Shown: positions 17,784-26,791, counted from the stretch's first letter. The stretch: 32,881 nt of DNA from an uncultured Bacteroidales bacterium (GCA_905235445.1 CAJOLJ010000023.1:1-32881), one strand, 5' to 3'. Notes: generated by a model from the sequence alone, not told the origin. Program-made: numbers and translations.

Positions 17784-18723
17784 TTTTCTTGCTTCGGTTG
17801 AAAACGGTTGCCACGGTAAGTCCCGCCACTATGTGCCAGATTCCCCACCAGGCGGTGATGACCAGCATTCCTCCGTGAGGGGGGAACCCTGCGAAAATGT
17901 TTGTTCCCAGCATCAGGGCAAGCCCCAGACCGGAATTCTGTATCCCGGTCTCAATGGTGAGAGTACGGCGGTCCCTAAATGGAACCTTGGCAGCGCTTCC
18001 CACACCGAAGCCTATGCCCAGGGCCAGCAGATTATGGACTAGGACAACCAGGAATATGTACTTCACGCACTTCATGAAAGCGTCCATGTTCCCGCTGAAG
18101 GAGAGGATCACCATTGCGATGAAGAAGACGATGGAGACCCACAGGAAGGGTTTCTTCAGTTTCTCGGCGACCTTGGGAAGGAAATGGGATGTGAGGATAC
18201 CGAGGGTAAGGGGGATGCCGAGCAGGATGAAGATCGTCTTGAAGACGTCCCAAAGCGGTATCACCAGGGTAGGGACATCGGCAGCCACTCCCGCAAAATG
18301 CAGATAGACGGTTCCGTAGAGCCAGAAATTAAGCGGGGTCATGAAAATCGCCAGTGCCGTGGAAATCGCAGTCAGCGAGACAGAGAGTTCCACATTGGCC
18401 TTCCCGAGGGAGGACATGAAGTTGGAGATGTTCCCTCCCGGGCAGGATGCCACGAGAATCATACCGAGGGCCATCATCGGGGAAATCGCCTTGCCCAGGG
18501 CCAGGGCCAACAGACAGGTAAATATCGGTAGCAGAATGAGTTGGCAAAGCATCCCGAGAAGGACCGACTTGGGCTTCTTGAACACTTCGATGAAAATGGC
18601 GGGCTTGATTCCCAGGGCCACGCCGAACATTACGAAAGCCAGGACTATATTGATGGTATTCATCCCGCCCGCATTCAGTTGCACCTGAATGGCGTCAATG
18701 GTTGCTGCTGTCTCTTGTGTCAT
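17776..18723 (-). CDS. BASS/SBF-family transporter (bile acid:sodium symporter-like)
   Basis: The 315-residue multi-pass membrane protein has the hallmarks of the SBF family: GMILVASCPGGNISNFMSSL with the conserved crossing-helix glycine/asparagine motif (about 86-105), and TGIQNSGLGLALML in the second repeat (about 258-272). It lacks a long hydrophilic domain and matches the usual family length of about 300-320. Family members carry bile acids, pantothenate or other organic anions, usually with sodium; the substrate here is unknown. It leads a two-gene run with the PlsC-like gene, overlapping it by 8 bases, and has a -7 box 29 bases upstream. Confidence 0.9.
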   Translation of the reverse strand: MTQETAATIDAIQVQLNAGGMNTINIVLAFVMFGVALGIKPAIFIEVFKKPKSVLLGMLCQLILLPIFTCLLALALGKAISPMMALGMILVASCPGGNISNFMSSLGKANVELSVSLTAISTALAIFMTPLNFWLYGTVYLHFAGVAADVPTLVIPLWDVFKTIFILLGIPLTLGILTSHFLPKVAEKLKKPFLWVSIVFFIAMVILSFSGNMDAFMKCVKYIFLVVLVHNLLALGIGFGVGSAAKVPFRDRRTLTIETGIQNSGLGLALMLGTNIFAGFPPHGGMLVITAWWGIWHIVAGLTVATVFNRSKKNV

Positions 18724-18751
18724 GTTTGGGGGAAGTTTAGGACTGAGGGGG

Positions 18752-18759
18752 CAAAAGTA
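18752..18759 (-). promoter_or_regulatory. -7 promoter box (TACTTTTG) for the transporter-acyltransferase operon
   Basis: The minus strand reads TACTTTTGCC, a full TAnnTTTG match, 29 bases before the transporter start codon. No matching -33 TTTG at the usual spacing is evident. Confidence 0.5.
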
Positions 18760-18862
18760 CCAAGATTATCCGAAAAATCCTATAAATATTCCCATATTGC
18801 AATATGATATCAGCAGTGGGGTGGGTGGGGGGCTCTTTTTGAGGGCACATCCCCCTCACTTT

Positions 18863-18916
18863 CAAAATAAATACGGGACACCCGCCGGGAAGGGACAGAA
18901 TCCCTCCCAGCGGGTG
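18863..18916 (-). terminator. Terminator of the DUF1573-GH3 operon
   Basis: CACCCGC (18879-18885) pairs with GCGGGTG (18910-18916), with an inner AGGGA/TCCCT stem. On the minus strand the hairpin is followed by TCCCGTATTTATTTTG, a T-rich tail. It lies about 34 bases after the GH3 stop codon. Confidence 0.6.
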
Positions 18917-18949
18917 CCTTCGGATAATCCCCGCCCTGCGGGAAGGATC

Positions 18950-21580
18950 CTATCCCCTGACCTCGACGGGAATGACCTTCAGGTCCTTATCCGCGGAGGA
19001 GGTACCGTACAGGATCTGATACTTGCCGCTCATGACGGACAGTTCGTCGATGTCCTTGTCATAGTACTCGAAGGTGTGGGGACCGAGTTCAATCTTGAGG
19101 TTGCCGCTCTTTCCTGGTGCGAGGGAAATCCTTCCGAAGCCCTTGAGGTCCTTGATTGAGGCCGTCGGGTTGTCGAGGGCCTTCACATAGACCTGGATGA
19201 CCTCGTCTCCCTGCACGGAACCCGTATTCTTCACGGGAACAGTGATGGTGAGGGTCTCGCCTTTCTTCAGGGAGGTCTTGCTGAGTTTTCCCTCACCCAC
19301 CTCGAAGGTGGTGTAGCTCAGTCCGTAACCGAAAGGATACAGGGGCTCTCCCCTGAAGTAACGGTAGGTCCTTCCCTCCATGCTGTAGTCAAGGAAGTCG
19401 GGGAGCTGGGAAGTGGAGGCGTAGAAGGTGACGGGAAGTTTGGCGGAAGGGTTGCACTTGCCGAGGATGATGTCGGAAAGAGCCCGGGCACCGCCCTGAC
19501 CGGGATACCATGCCTGGAGGATGGCGTCGCAGTCCTTCTCGACGGTAGCGAAAGCAATCGCGGAACCCGAGCAGTTGACGAAGATGACCTTCGGTCCTGC
19601 CTCACCCACTGCATGCAGGAGCCTCTGCTGGACATGGGGAAGCTCGATGTCGGCCTTGTCGCCGCCCTCTCCCTCCATGCGGGCTGAGATTCCGCCGATG
19701 ACTATGACGGCGTCGCAGTCGGAGACTCTCTTTGCGATGGCGCTGAAGTCAGCGTACTCCCTGCGGCAGAGCTGTGCGGAAAGCATCGCGAAGGGGCCGC
19801 TGCCCCTGACGTATTCGACCTTGATGTCATAGGTCTTGCCCTCCTCGACCTTGAAGGTCTTGTAGGGAAGGGCGGAGTTGCCGAAGCGGAAGCGACGGGC
19901 GCCTTCAACCGCTTTTGCATCCTCGACGAGCTTGCCGTTGACATAGAGGCGATAGCCGCTGTCGGAAGAGAGGTAGTAGCTCATATCCCCCGTGAAAGGA
20001 GAGGTGATCTCCCCTTCCATCCGCACGGCGACCTTATCGCTATTGACTCCCTCGGCGAAGCCGTAGGCCCCGAATGTGGAGAAGTTGACCTCCTTATAGT
20101 ACTCGGTCTTGGTGGGATTTCCCTTGAGGGCGCCCCCTTCGAAGAATTCCACTTTCATACCCTTGCCGTCATTGAGGGCGGGCAGATAGTTTGTAGTGTT
20201 GTACTCATCGTTCAGCTCGCAAGCCTTCTCATAGATCACCTCCACACCCGGAAGGGCTGCACGGATGCCTGAGAGAAGGGATGTCTTGTACTTCTCGATG
20301 GGGGTTCCGCCGTAGTTTCCGTTAAGAAGCTCGGTATCGTCGGCGTTGGGGCCCAGGACAGCTATCTTCTTGAGGGATGAAGCTCTCAGCGGAAGGGCGC
20401 CACCTTCATTCTTCAGGAGCACCATGGACTCCCTGGCAGCCCTCACTGCCATCTCATTATGCTCGGCACTGCTGATGACATCCTCCCCGAGCTTGGCCCA
20501 TGGAAGATTGTCCTGAGGGTCGAACATACCCAGTTCGAAGCGCGAGAGCAGGGTCCTGCGAAGATGCACATCGAGGTCAGTTTCCTGGATGAGGCCCTCT
20601 CTGAGTCCGTCAACAAGGGACATCATGGTCTTGCCGCACTCTAGGTCGGTTCCGTTCAGGATGGCGTCAACCCCTGCGTGCAGGGCATCGGGATGGGTCC
20701 CGTGCTGACGGGGATTGAAGAAGTTGTTGATGGCGTCGCAGTCGGTAAGGACAATGGCCTTGTAACCCCACTTGTTGCGGAGGATATCCACAAGCAGGCG
20801 GTCGCTCATGCAGCAGGGTTCCCCTTCATAGCGGTTGTATGCGCACATGACTTCCTGGACATTGGCCTCGGTGACGAGGGCTTTGAAAGCGGGAAGGTAG
20901 GTTTCCCACAGGTCCCTCATCGATACGGAGGCATCGTAGGAGTGACGGAGGGGTTCGGGACCGGAGTGGACAGCGTAATGCTTGGCGCATGCATGGGTCT
21001 TGTAGTACTTACTGTCATTTCCCTGCATGCCCTTGACAGTCTGCACACCCATGACGGCGGACAGGTAAGGGTCCTCTCCCGGGGTCTCCTGGCCGCGGCC
21101 CCACCTGGGGTCACGGAAGATGTTTACGTTGGGACACCAGAAGGTGAGCTCGGGGTTGCCGGGATAATAGATCTCTCCCATTCCGACCCCGAACACATTG
21201 TGGTCCGAACGGTTCCAGTTGGCCCTGGCCTCATCCGAAACCTGGGTGAACACATCGTAGACCATCCCGGGGTCGAACGAAGCGGCCATGCCGATAGGCT
21301 GGGGATAGACAGTGTACCCGTCCTGCCTCACCCCGTGGCAGGCCTCGCTCCACCAGTTGTAGGAAGGGATGCCCAGACGGTCCACCGATACGGACTTATT
21401 CATCATAAGTCCCACCTTCTCCTCCGGGGTCAGGAGGGACAGGAGGTTCTCAACCCTTGCCTCCCTGTCGAGGCGGGGGTCCTGGAAGGGATACTCGTAC
21501 TTGGCCCCTCCCGAACAGGAACCGACCAGCAGCACAAGAAGTCCCGCAGCCAGTGAAAACAGAATGATTCTTTTTTTCAT
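18950..21580 (-). CDS. GH3 beta-xylosidase-type lipoprotein with inserted PA14 domain
   Basis: The 876-residue protein has a lipoprotein signal with C22 as the likely lipidated residue (LLVLLVGSC). The GH3 barrel spans about 30-350, including DPRWGRGQETPGEDPYL, KHYAVHSGPEP and the nucleophile D280 in AIVLTDCDAI, the TDC form usual for xylosidase-type members. The second GH3 domain is split by a PA14 domain (about 470-605, with SSDSGYRLYVNGK), as in Prevotella Xyl3A. The likely acid/base is in EGEGGDK (about 636-640). A fibronectin-III-like domain closes the protein (about 795-865). It should release xylose (or arabinose) from the ends of xylo-oligosaccharides. It starts 5 bases after the DUF1573 gene, so the two are one transcript. 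Confidence 0.92.
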   Translation of the reverse strand: MKKRIILFSLAAGLLVLLVGSCSGGAKYEYPFQDPRLDREARVENLLSLLTPEEKVGLMMNKSVSVDRLGIPSYNWWSEACHGVRQDGYTVYPQPIGMAASFDPGMVYDVFTQVSDEARANWNRSDHNVFGVGMGEIYYPGNPELTFWCPNVNIFRDPRWGRGQETPGEDPYLSAVMGVQTVKGMQGNDSKYYKTHACAKHYAVHSGPEPLRHSYDASVSMRDLWETYLPAFKALVTEANVQEVMCAYNRYEGEPCCMSDRLLVDILRNKWGYKAIVLTDCDAINNFFNPRQHGTHPDALHAGVDAILNGTDLECGKTMMSLVDGLREGLIQETDLDVHLRRTLLSRFELGMFDPQDNLPWAKLGEDVISSAEHNEMAVRAARESMVLLKNEGGALPLRASSLKKIAVLGPNADDTELLNGNYGGTPIEKYKTSLLSGIRAALPGVEVIYEKACELNDEYNTTNYLPALNDGKGMKVEFFEGGALKGNPTKTEYYKEVNFSTFGAYGFAEGVNSDKVAVRMEGEITSPFTGDMSYYLSSDSGYRLYVNGKLVEDAKAVEGARRFRFGNSALPYKTFKVEEGKTYDIKVEYVRGSGPFAMLSAQLCRREYADFSAIAKRVSDCDAVIVIGGISARMEGEGGDKADIELPHVQQRLLHAVGEAGPKVIFVNCSGSAIAFATVEKDCDAILQAWYPGQGGARALSDIILGKCNPSAKLPVTFYASTSQLPDFLDYSMEGRTYRYFRGEPLYPFGYGLSYTTFEVGEGKLSKTSLKKGETLTITVPVKNTGSVQGDEVIQVYVKALDNPTASIKDLKGFGRISLAPGKSGNLKIELGPHTFEYYDKDIDELSVMSGKYQILYGTSSADKDLKVIPVEVRG

Positions 21581-21585
21581 GATGA

Positions 21586-22632
21586 TTATTGTAAGTTGAT
21601 TTCAATTTCCTTGTAAGGTCTCGAAGGGTCCGAACTGTAGATGGCTACCGTTCCCTTCCCTTTGCCCCTCACTGTCATTTCAAGGGCCCCTCCCCCGGGA
21701 ATCATGGCCCCGTCCTCCAGGCTAACCTCAATGCCACCCGATGTCTCCACACTAAGTATCCGAAGCGCCCCTCCGCCCTGGTTCGCCACCTTAACCTTCG
21801 CCCCTGGGGTGCGGGAGAAAAGCCCCTTTTTCATGGTAATGCGTGAGGGGACCACGAGGGAAGGGCTCTCGCAGTCCTTCTCCCCCCTCGGGTGGGAGAG
21901 GAAAATCGCCTGGACGGGAATCCTCCCAGGGAGGACCTTTCCGCCCAGGTAGACTATGAGACTATCCGTCACCTTCATGTCCACCCCTCCCGAAGAAGAG
22001 CAGGACACGAGAATTTCCCCGATGGCCCCGCCCCCGAGGGAGGAAGGGCAGAGGACGGTGAAAGGAGAGCCCGGATCGGAAGGAATGACCCGCAGTGACT
22101 GCGTACTTGGCAGGGTGTTCTTTATGTGGAGGTACACTTCCCTGCTCTCACCAGGGAAGAGAAACCCCAGTGACATGGAAGGGGCGGATAGCCTAAGGGT
22201 AGAGAGGGAGTATGGAAGCGAGGGGGCCCGCTCGCCAGGTGCAGTAACCTCCGCCCCGACACTCAACACGAGTGAACTCCCGTCCCCAAAAAACACCTCA
22301 GCGTTTCTTTCCACCCTGCCGGATGCCCCCTCAGGGGAGAAGAACACTTCCACCGGATAGGCCTTCCCGGGCACTATCCCCTCTCCTACAGGGTACTTCA
22401 CCCTGATGCATGAACAGGAGGGCCTTACCATACTGACCTGGACAGGGTCAGCGCTTCGAAGGTAGAAAACGTGGCTTACCTCCCCTTCCCCTTCATTTAT
22501 GCGTCCGAAATCGTGGAACGTGGAAGACGCCTCGACCCTGCCCCCATCGGGCATGTCCCTCCCGAATGCGGGAGGGACCGTCCCTAGAAGGGACAGAAGA
22601 AAGAAGATGATATGGAATAGGGCAAGAGGCAT
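21586..22632 (-). CDS. Secreted DUF1573 / Ig-like protein upstream of GH3
   Basis: The protein has 348 residues from the ATG at 22632, chosen over a TTG six codons upstream. It has an N-terminal export signal (MPLALFHIIFFLLSLLGTVP). The first domain is DUF1573-like: FHDFGRINEGEGEVSHVFYL and then SCSCIRVKYP, the paired-cysteine motif common in this family, followed by PVEVFFSP. Two further Ig-like segments follow (about 130-250 and 255-348). DUF1573 proteins are exported ASH-type beta-sandwiches, common in Bacteroidota and of unknown role. The stop codon is 5 bases before the GH3 start, giving a tight two-gene operon, so it may help the xylosidase at the cell surface. That role is inferred only from position. 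Confidence 0.82.
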   Translation of the reverse strand: MPLALFHIIFFLLSLLGTVPPAFGRDMPDGGRVEASSTFHDFGRINEGEGEVSHVFYLRSADPVQVSMVRPSCSCIRVKYPVGEGIVPGKAYPVEVFFSPEGASGRVERNAEVFFGDGSSLVLSVGAEVTAPGERAPSLPYSLSTLRLSAPSMSLGFLFPGESREVYLHIKNTLPSTQSLRVIPSDPGSPFTVLCPSSLGGGAIGEILVSCSSSGGVDMKVTDSLIVYLGGKVLPGRIPVQAIFLSHPRGEKDCESPSLVVPSRITMKKGLFSRTPGAKVKVANQGGGALRILSVETSGGIEVSLEDGAMIPGGGALEMTVRGKGKGTVAIYSSDPSRPYKEIEINLQ

Positions 22633-22952
22633 CTGTAGGGCATGAATCAAAGTGCAAGATACTTTTTATCCCCCATAAAAAATAACTGGCACGTTTCATA
22701 TTCTTGAGAATTTCCGTCAAGAGCGGGAATGTGCCCCTTCCACCCCGTGCCGGAGCGGAAAGTCCCCTGGGGCAATGCCCCCCGGGAGGGTCCCCCGATT
22801 TAAACGATTTCTTCAAAATCATTAAAAAAAGCGTCATGTAGACATTCCGTCCCTCTTTTGTGGCCAACAGTGCCAATGCCCCTAAGGGCATTTTTCATAC
22901 CTTTATTACCGCAGGGGCGCTTCCTCCCCTGACATTGCAACTCTATTCCCAT
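22633..22952. other. 320-base divergent promoter region
   Basis: It separates the DUF1573-GH3 operon (minus) from the GH43-GH9 genes (plus). It holds a GC-rich palindromic block (22764-22795, with CCCCTGGGG and GGGGCAATGCCCC), an AT-rich stretch (22798-22830), the perfect inverted repeat at 22875-22892, and a near -7 box TACCTTTA at 22898-22905 for the GH43 gene (seven of eight consensus positions). On the minus side TATCTTG about 35 bases before the DUF1573 start is a weak match. I see no gene or known RNA in it. Confidence 0.5.
22875..22892 (+). repeat. Perfect 7-bp inverted repeat with four-base loop at the GH43 promoter
   Basis: AATGCCC-CTAA-GGGCATT is followed by TTT. It sits just upstream of the TACCTTTA box (22898), where an operator would be expected. 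It also has the shape of a small terminator, but no plus-strand gene ends before it. On the minus strand it lacks a T-run. Confidence 0.5.
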
Positions 22953-24128
22953 ATGAAAACGTTATTGAAAAACACCCTGTACATAAGTGTGGCAGCTCTC
23001 TTTGTGGGAGCAGCCCTCTCCACTTCATGTACGAACCCCACCACCACACAGACAGCCCCCGGGAATGAAGTGGTCCTTCCAGGGGAGCAGGCTCCCCGGG
23101 CGGACGTCGGGCAGAACAATTTCGGGGGATTCATCCCCGCTCCCGGCGACACCGCAAGGCCCCGTCCACGTCCCCGTTTCGAGGAGCCCAAGCCCTCGGA
23201 CATAGCCTTCGAGGACCTTCGGATGAGCGACCCCTACATCTATCCCGACCCCACGACAGGGACCTACTACCTCACCTCCTCCGGGGGCAGGATGTACCGA
23301 AGCCGGGACCTCAAGACCTGGAACGGCCCACACAACATCATCGACATCAAGGGCCTGTGGCTGGAGAAGGCGGGGTTCGCCGCCGCTGCGGAAATCCACA
23401 AGATCGGTGACAAATACTATTACGCAGGAACCTGGTCCGACCACTCCGACCTCATCGAGCAGGTCCCCCGCCGCTACAATGTGCCCCACAACCAGACCTA
23501 CCTGCTGAGGGCCGATTCCCCCGAAGGACCCTTCACTTCCTTCGCCATCGAACCGGGCTACGACTACCAGCCCCGCAAATGGGACTGCATAGACGGCACC
23601 CTGTATGAGGAGAACGGGAAGATCTACATGATTTTCGTGCACGAGTGGACCCAGATTATCGACGGTACGATGGACTACATCGAACTTGCACCGGACCTCT
23701 CCTACACCCTCTCCGAGCATCCCGTGACCCTCTTCAGGGCCAGCGAGAACCCTGCGGTGAAGGAGATGAACGCCAACGGGGAGGCCACATTCGGGATGAA
23801 GATGCCGGGATGGGTCACTGACGGACCCCAGATGTTCCGCACCGACACCGGGCGGCTCGGCATGCTTTGGTCCAGCTGGGGAGAGGGGCGCTACATCCAG
23901 TGCGTCTGCTACTCCGAGAGCGGAACCATCGACGGACCCTGGGTCCAGGAGCCCGAACCCTTCCTCGCCAACAACTCCGGCCATGGCATGCTCTTCACCA
24001 CTTTCGAGGGCAAGCTCCTTTACGTAGTTCACCATTCCGAGGGAAAGGGTCCCCGCAAACCCCAGTTCTGGGAGGTGGACAAATCCGGCGACAAACTCGT
24101 CCTCGGCAGCCGGTACTATCCGAAATAG
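22953..24128 (+). CDS. GH43-like beta-propeller glycosidase, lipoprotein
   Basis: The protein has 391 residues from the ATG at 22953, which opens on a lipoprotein signal (MKTLLKNTLYISVAALFVGA, then LSTSC with C26 as lipid site). An earlier in-frame ATG at 22860 is rejected because it precedes the likely promoter. A proline/arginine-rich linker (about 50-80) leads to a five-bladed propeller: MSDPYIYPDP (base D93), CIDGTLYEENGKIYMIF (D214), VTDGPQMF (about 288-295) and GHGMLFTT. GH43 enzymes remove arabinose or xylose from xylan and arabinan. Here the usual glutamate of the general acid position seems to be an aspartate (D290 in TDGP), so activity may differ. The GH9 gene follows 59 bases later. 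Confidence 0.83.
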   Translation: MKTLLKNTLYISVAALFVGAALSTSCTNPTTTQTAPGNEVVLPGEQAPRADVGQNNFGGFIPAPGDTARPRPRPRFEEPKPSDIAFEDLRMSDPYIYPDPTTGTYYLTSSGGRMYRSRDLKTWNGPHNIIDIKGLWLEKAGFAAAAEIHKIGDKYYYAGTWSDHSDLIEQVPRRYNVPHNQTYLLRADSPEGPFTSFAIEPGYDYQPRKWDCIDGTLYEENGKIYMIFVHEWTQIIDGTMDYIELAPDLSYTLSEHPVTLFRASENPAVKEMNANGEATFGMKMPGWVTDGPQMFRTDTGRLGMLWSSWGEGRYIQCVCYSESGTIDGPWVQEPEPFLANNSGHGMLFTTFEGKLLYVVHHSEGKGPRKPQFWEVDKSGDKLVLGSRYYPK

Positions 24129-24187
24129 ATCACCACGCATAACACCATACCCGGTTTGAAACAGAACCTGGACAAGAACTTCATTCC

Positions 24188-26755
24188 ATGAGAAAGAATA
24201 TCATCCTTACCCTGCTGTGCACGGGGGCGGCCCTGCTGCTGAGTGCATCGCTGGCCTGTGGCCAGAACAAAATGACCCTCAACCAGGAAGTTGAATACTT
24301 CGAGGCTCCCGGGACAAACGTACTTGTATACAATAACATCTACAACGGAAGCTTCTGCGACGAGAAACTCGCCGGCCTCGAGATTATTCAGCGGGGGGAG
24401 CGGATCTCCACCGGAGGTGGAATCCGCCTTATGAACACCCCCGAGCAGTGGGACATCTTCGGTACCGTCACCTCCCGCAAAGTGGACAAGGCCAAGAGCG
24501 CCATCACGGTCGAGCTCACCTATGAGGACTACGACTTCGTATCCAAGATAAAGGTATCCCCCAAAGGCGAAGGATGCCTCATAGAGGTGATCCTTGACAA
24601 GCCCGTTCCCGAGAATCTCGTGGGGAAAGCCGGCTTCAACCTCGAATTCTTCCCCGCCTCCTACTTCGGCAAGAACTATCTCGTCGACGGCAAGGCCAGG
24701 ATCCTTCCGAAGTATCCCCAGCACGACACCGAGGTGAGGCCTCTCTCCGAGAAGATTCCCCAGTACTTCGGGGAATCCACTTTCGATGACAGGGGCCGTG
24801 GCGAGTTCCTCGTACCCCATGCCCTTTCCACCGGTCATGAAATAGTCCTCGCTCCCGAGGACAAGGCGCTGAGGGTGGGAGTAAAGTCGGAAAGCGAGAT
24901 TTCCATCTTCGACGGACGTCACCTTGCACAGAACGGGACCTTCGTCCTGCGTTCACTTCTTCCTGCAGGAAAGACCGGCACGGTCCTCCAGTGGGTCCTC
25001 TCCCCCAGCATCGACCCCACCTGGGTCCGCCGTCCCAACATCGGCTTCTCCCAGATAGGTTACACTCCCGCCCAGAAGAAGGTCGCGGTAATCGAGCTTG
25101 ACCGCAGTGACAAACCCCTTGCCAGCGCAAAGATCATGAAGGTGAACCCCGACGGAGGCCAGAGCGTAGCTCTCGAGGCTCCCGTCACGAACTGGGGAGT
25201 ATTCTACCACCGCTACAACTACGCTACCGTAGACTTCTCCTCCATCAAGGACGAAGGCCTGTACTTCATCCAGTACGGTGATGTCACCACGAACGCATTC
25301 CCCATCGACAGGAATGTCTACTCGGACAAGTGGCATGCCTCCATGGACGTATCCCTCGTAGTGGCCATGGACCACATGGAGGTGAACGAGGCCTACAGGG
25401 TATGGCACGGGGCAGGCAACATGGATGACGCCCTCCAGGCTCCCGCGAACGTCCGCCTGCATGACGGATATTTCCAGGGGGATGAGACCAACGACAGGTA
25501 CAAACCCCTCGAGCACATCCCCGGACTTGCGGTGGGTGGATGGTACGATGCCGGTGACTTCGACATACAGGCGAACTCGGTTGTCACCACGACCCAGGAC
25601 CTCGGCACGCTCTGGAGGCTCTTCGCCCCGCTCAGGGACCAGACCTTCATTGACGAGAAGACCTTCTATGCCGATATCCACCGTCCCGACGGAATCCCTG
25701 ACATAGTGCAGCAGCTCATGCACGGGACCCTGAACATCAATGCCCAGATAGAGAATATCGGCTTCGTGGCACAGGTCATCGGCCAGCCCGACATGCACCA
25801 CTATCATCACCTTGGCGATGCCCTGACCCTCACGGACGGCCTCATCTACGACCCTTCGCTCGGCCTGTACGAGAAGAAGGACGGACGAAGCGGCACCCCC
25901 GATGACAGGTATGTCTTCACAAGCAGGTTCTCCCCTGCCGGCACCATGCCTTCCATCATAGCCCTTGCGGCAGCTTATCCCGCCCTCAAGAAGTACTTCC
26001 CCGAGGAAGCGGAAAGGAGCATCAAGAATGCCGAGATGCAGTGGGAGAAATACCGTGACAGCGCTGCCCCCTCCGCAACCCAGGACGACAACCCCATGGC
26101 ACGTCGCTGGGGAGGCTTCGGCGACCCCAGGGTCGGGGCCGCAATCGAACTGTGGAGCGCAACCGGCAAGAAGCAGTACAAGGACTTCTTCGCCCCCATC
26201 CTCACCAAGGAAGTTGAGAGCGGAAGGTTCAACTGGAACCTGGCCCTGAGGGTCTACCCCGACATGGACAAGGCTTTCCAGGACAAGGTCAAGGCGGCGC
26301 TTCCCCAGTACATCGAGAGGATAACCGCCCTCGGGAAGGACAACCCCTACGGGGTTCCCATCCAGGGTGCCAACTGGGCCGGCAACGGACAGGTCATAAA
26401 CAATGCCTTCAGCTGCTACCAGGTGTGGAGGCTCTTCCCGGACATGATTGACCCAGAGACCATCCTCCGCGGCCTTAACTTCATCTACGGATGCCATCCA
26501 TACAGCAATGTATCCTTCGTGACCTCGGTTGGCGTGAACACCAAGAAGGTCGCCTACGGAAACAACAGGGCTGACTACACTGTGATTCCCGGAGGCATCG
26601 TCCCCGGACTCATCGTCAAGAACCCCGACTTCCTCGAGAACAAGGATGACTATCCTTTCCACTGGGGAGAGAACGAGTGCTGCATCAACACCGTCCCCCA
26701 GTATGTCCTTCTGAACCTTGCATGCGAAGAAGTAGCTGCAAAAATGAACAAATAA
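24188..26755 (+). CDS. GH9 glucanase with Ig-like domain and a long uncharacterised N-terminal region
   Basis: The 855-residue protein has a signal peptide (1-25, ending SLACG). Residues 26-280 are beta-rich and match nothing I recognise. A CelD-type Ig domain follows (about 284-375, RRPNIGFSQIGYTP to KDEGLYFIQYG), then the GH9 barrel (about 380-850). It contains VGGWYDAGDFDI (D454 and D457, catalytic base region), the CHPYSNVSFVTSVG loop, and WGENECCINTVPQYVLL, where E830 is the likely general acid. GH9 enzymes cut beta-1,4-glucan internally or processively. The lack of a binding module suggests soluble or short glucans. It lies 59 bases after the GH43 gene and ends at a strong terminator. 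Confidence 0.92.
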   Translation: MRKNIILTLLCTGAALLLSASLACGQNKMTLNQEVEYFEAPGTNVLVYNNIYNGSFCDEKLAGLEIIQRGERISTGGGIRLMNTPEQWDIFGTVTSRKVDKAKSAITVELTYEDYDFVSKIKVSPKGEGCLIEVILDKPVPENLVGKAGFNLEFFPASYFGKNYLVDGKARILPKYPQHDTEVRPLSEKIPQYFGESTFDDRGRGEFLVPHALSTGHEIVLAPEDKALRVGVKSESEISIFDGRHLAQNGTFVLRSLLPAGKTGTVLQWVLSPSIDPTWVRRPNIGFSQIGYTPAQKKVAVIELDRSDKPLASAKIMKVNPDGGQSVALEAPVTNWGVFYHRYNYATVDFSSIKDEGLYFIQYGDVTTNAFPIDRNVYSDKWHASMDVSLVVAMDHMEVNEAYRVWHGAGNMDDALQAPANVRLHDGYFQGDETNDRYKPLEHIPGLAVGGWYDAGDFDIQANSVVTTTQDLGTLWRLFAPLRDQTFIDEKTFYADIHRPDGIPDIVQQLMHGTLNINAQIENIGFVAQVIGQPDMHHYHHLGDALTLTDGLIYDPSLGLYEKKDGRSGTPDDRYVFTSRFSPAGTMPSIIALAAAYPALKKYFPEEAERSIKNAEMQWEKYRDSAAPSATQDDNPMARRWGGFGDPRVGAAIELWSATGKKQYKDFFAPILTKEVESGRFNWNLALRVYPDMDKAFQDKVKAALPQYIERITALGKDNPYGVPIQGANWAGNGQVINNAFSCYQVWRLFPDMIDPETILRGLNFIYGCHPYSNVSFVTSVGVNTKKVAYGNNRADYTVIPGGIVPGLIVKNPDFLENKDDYPFHWGENECCINTVPQYVLLNLACEEVAAKMNK

Positions 26756-26791
26756 CCGAGGGACACGACTACTGCTTAGCCTAAAACTTTG

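Noticed and set aside
20678..21556. A plus-strand open frame of 292 codons opposite the GH3-PA14 gene
   Set aside because: Same reasoning: no protein features, full overlap with a well-supported gene.
22860..22952. An upstream extension of the GH43 reading frame to 22860
   Set aside because: It crosses the hairpin and likely promoter, and would bury the lipoprotein signal 31 residues inside.
24953..26662. A minus-strand open frame of 569 codons opposite the GH9 gene
   Set aside because: It mirrors a gene with complete GH9 motifs, and its translation is valine/glycine-rich with no domain. Antisense frames stay open because of codon bias.
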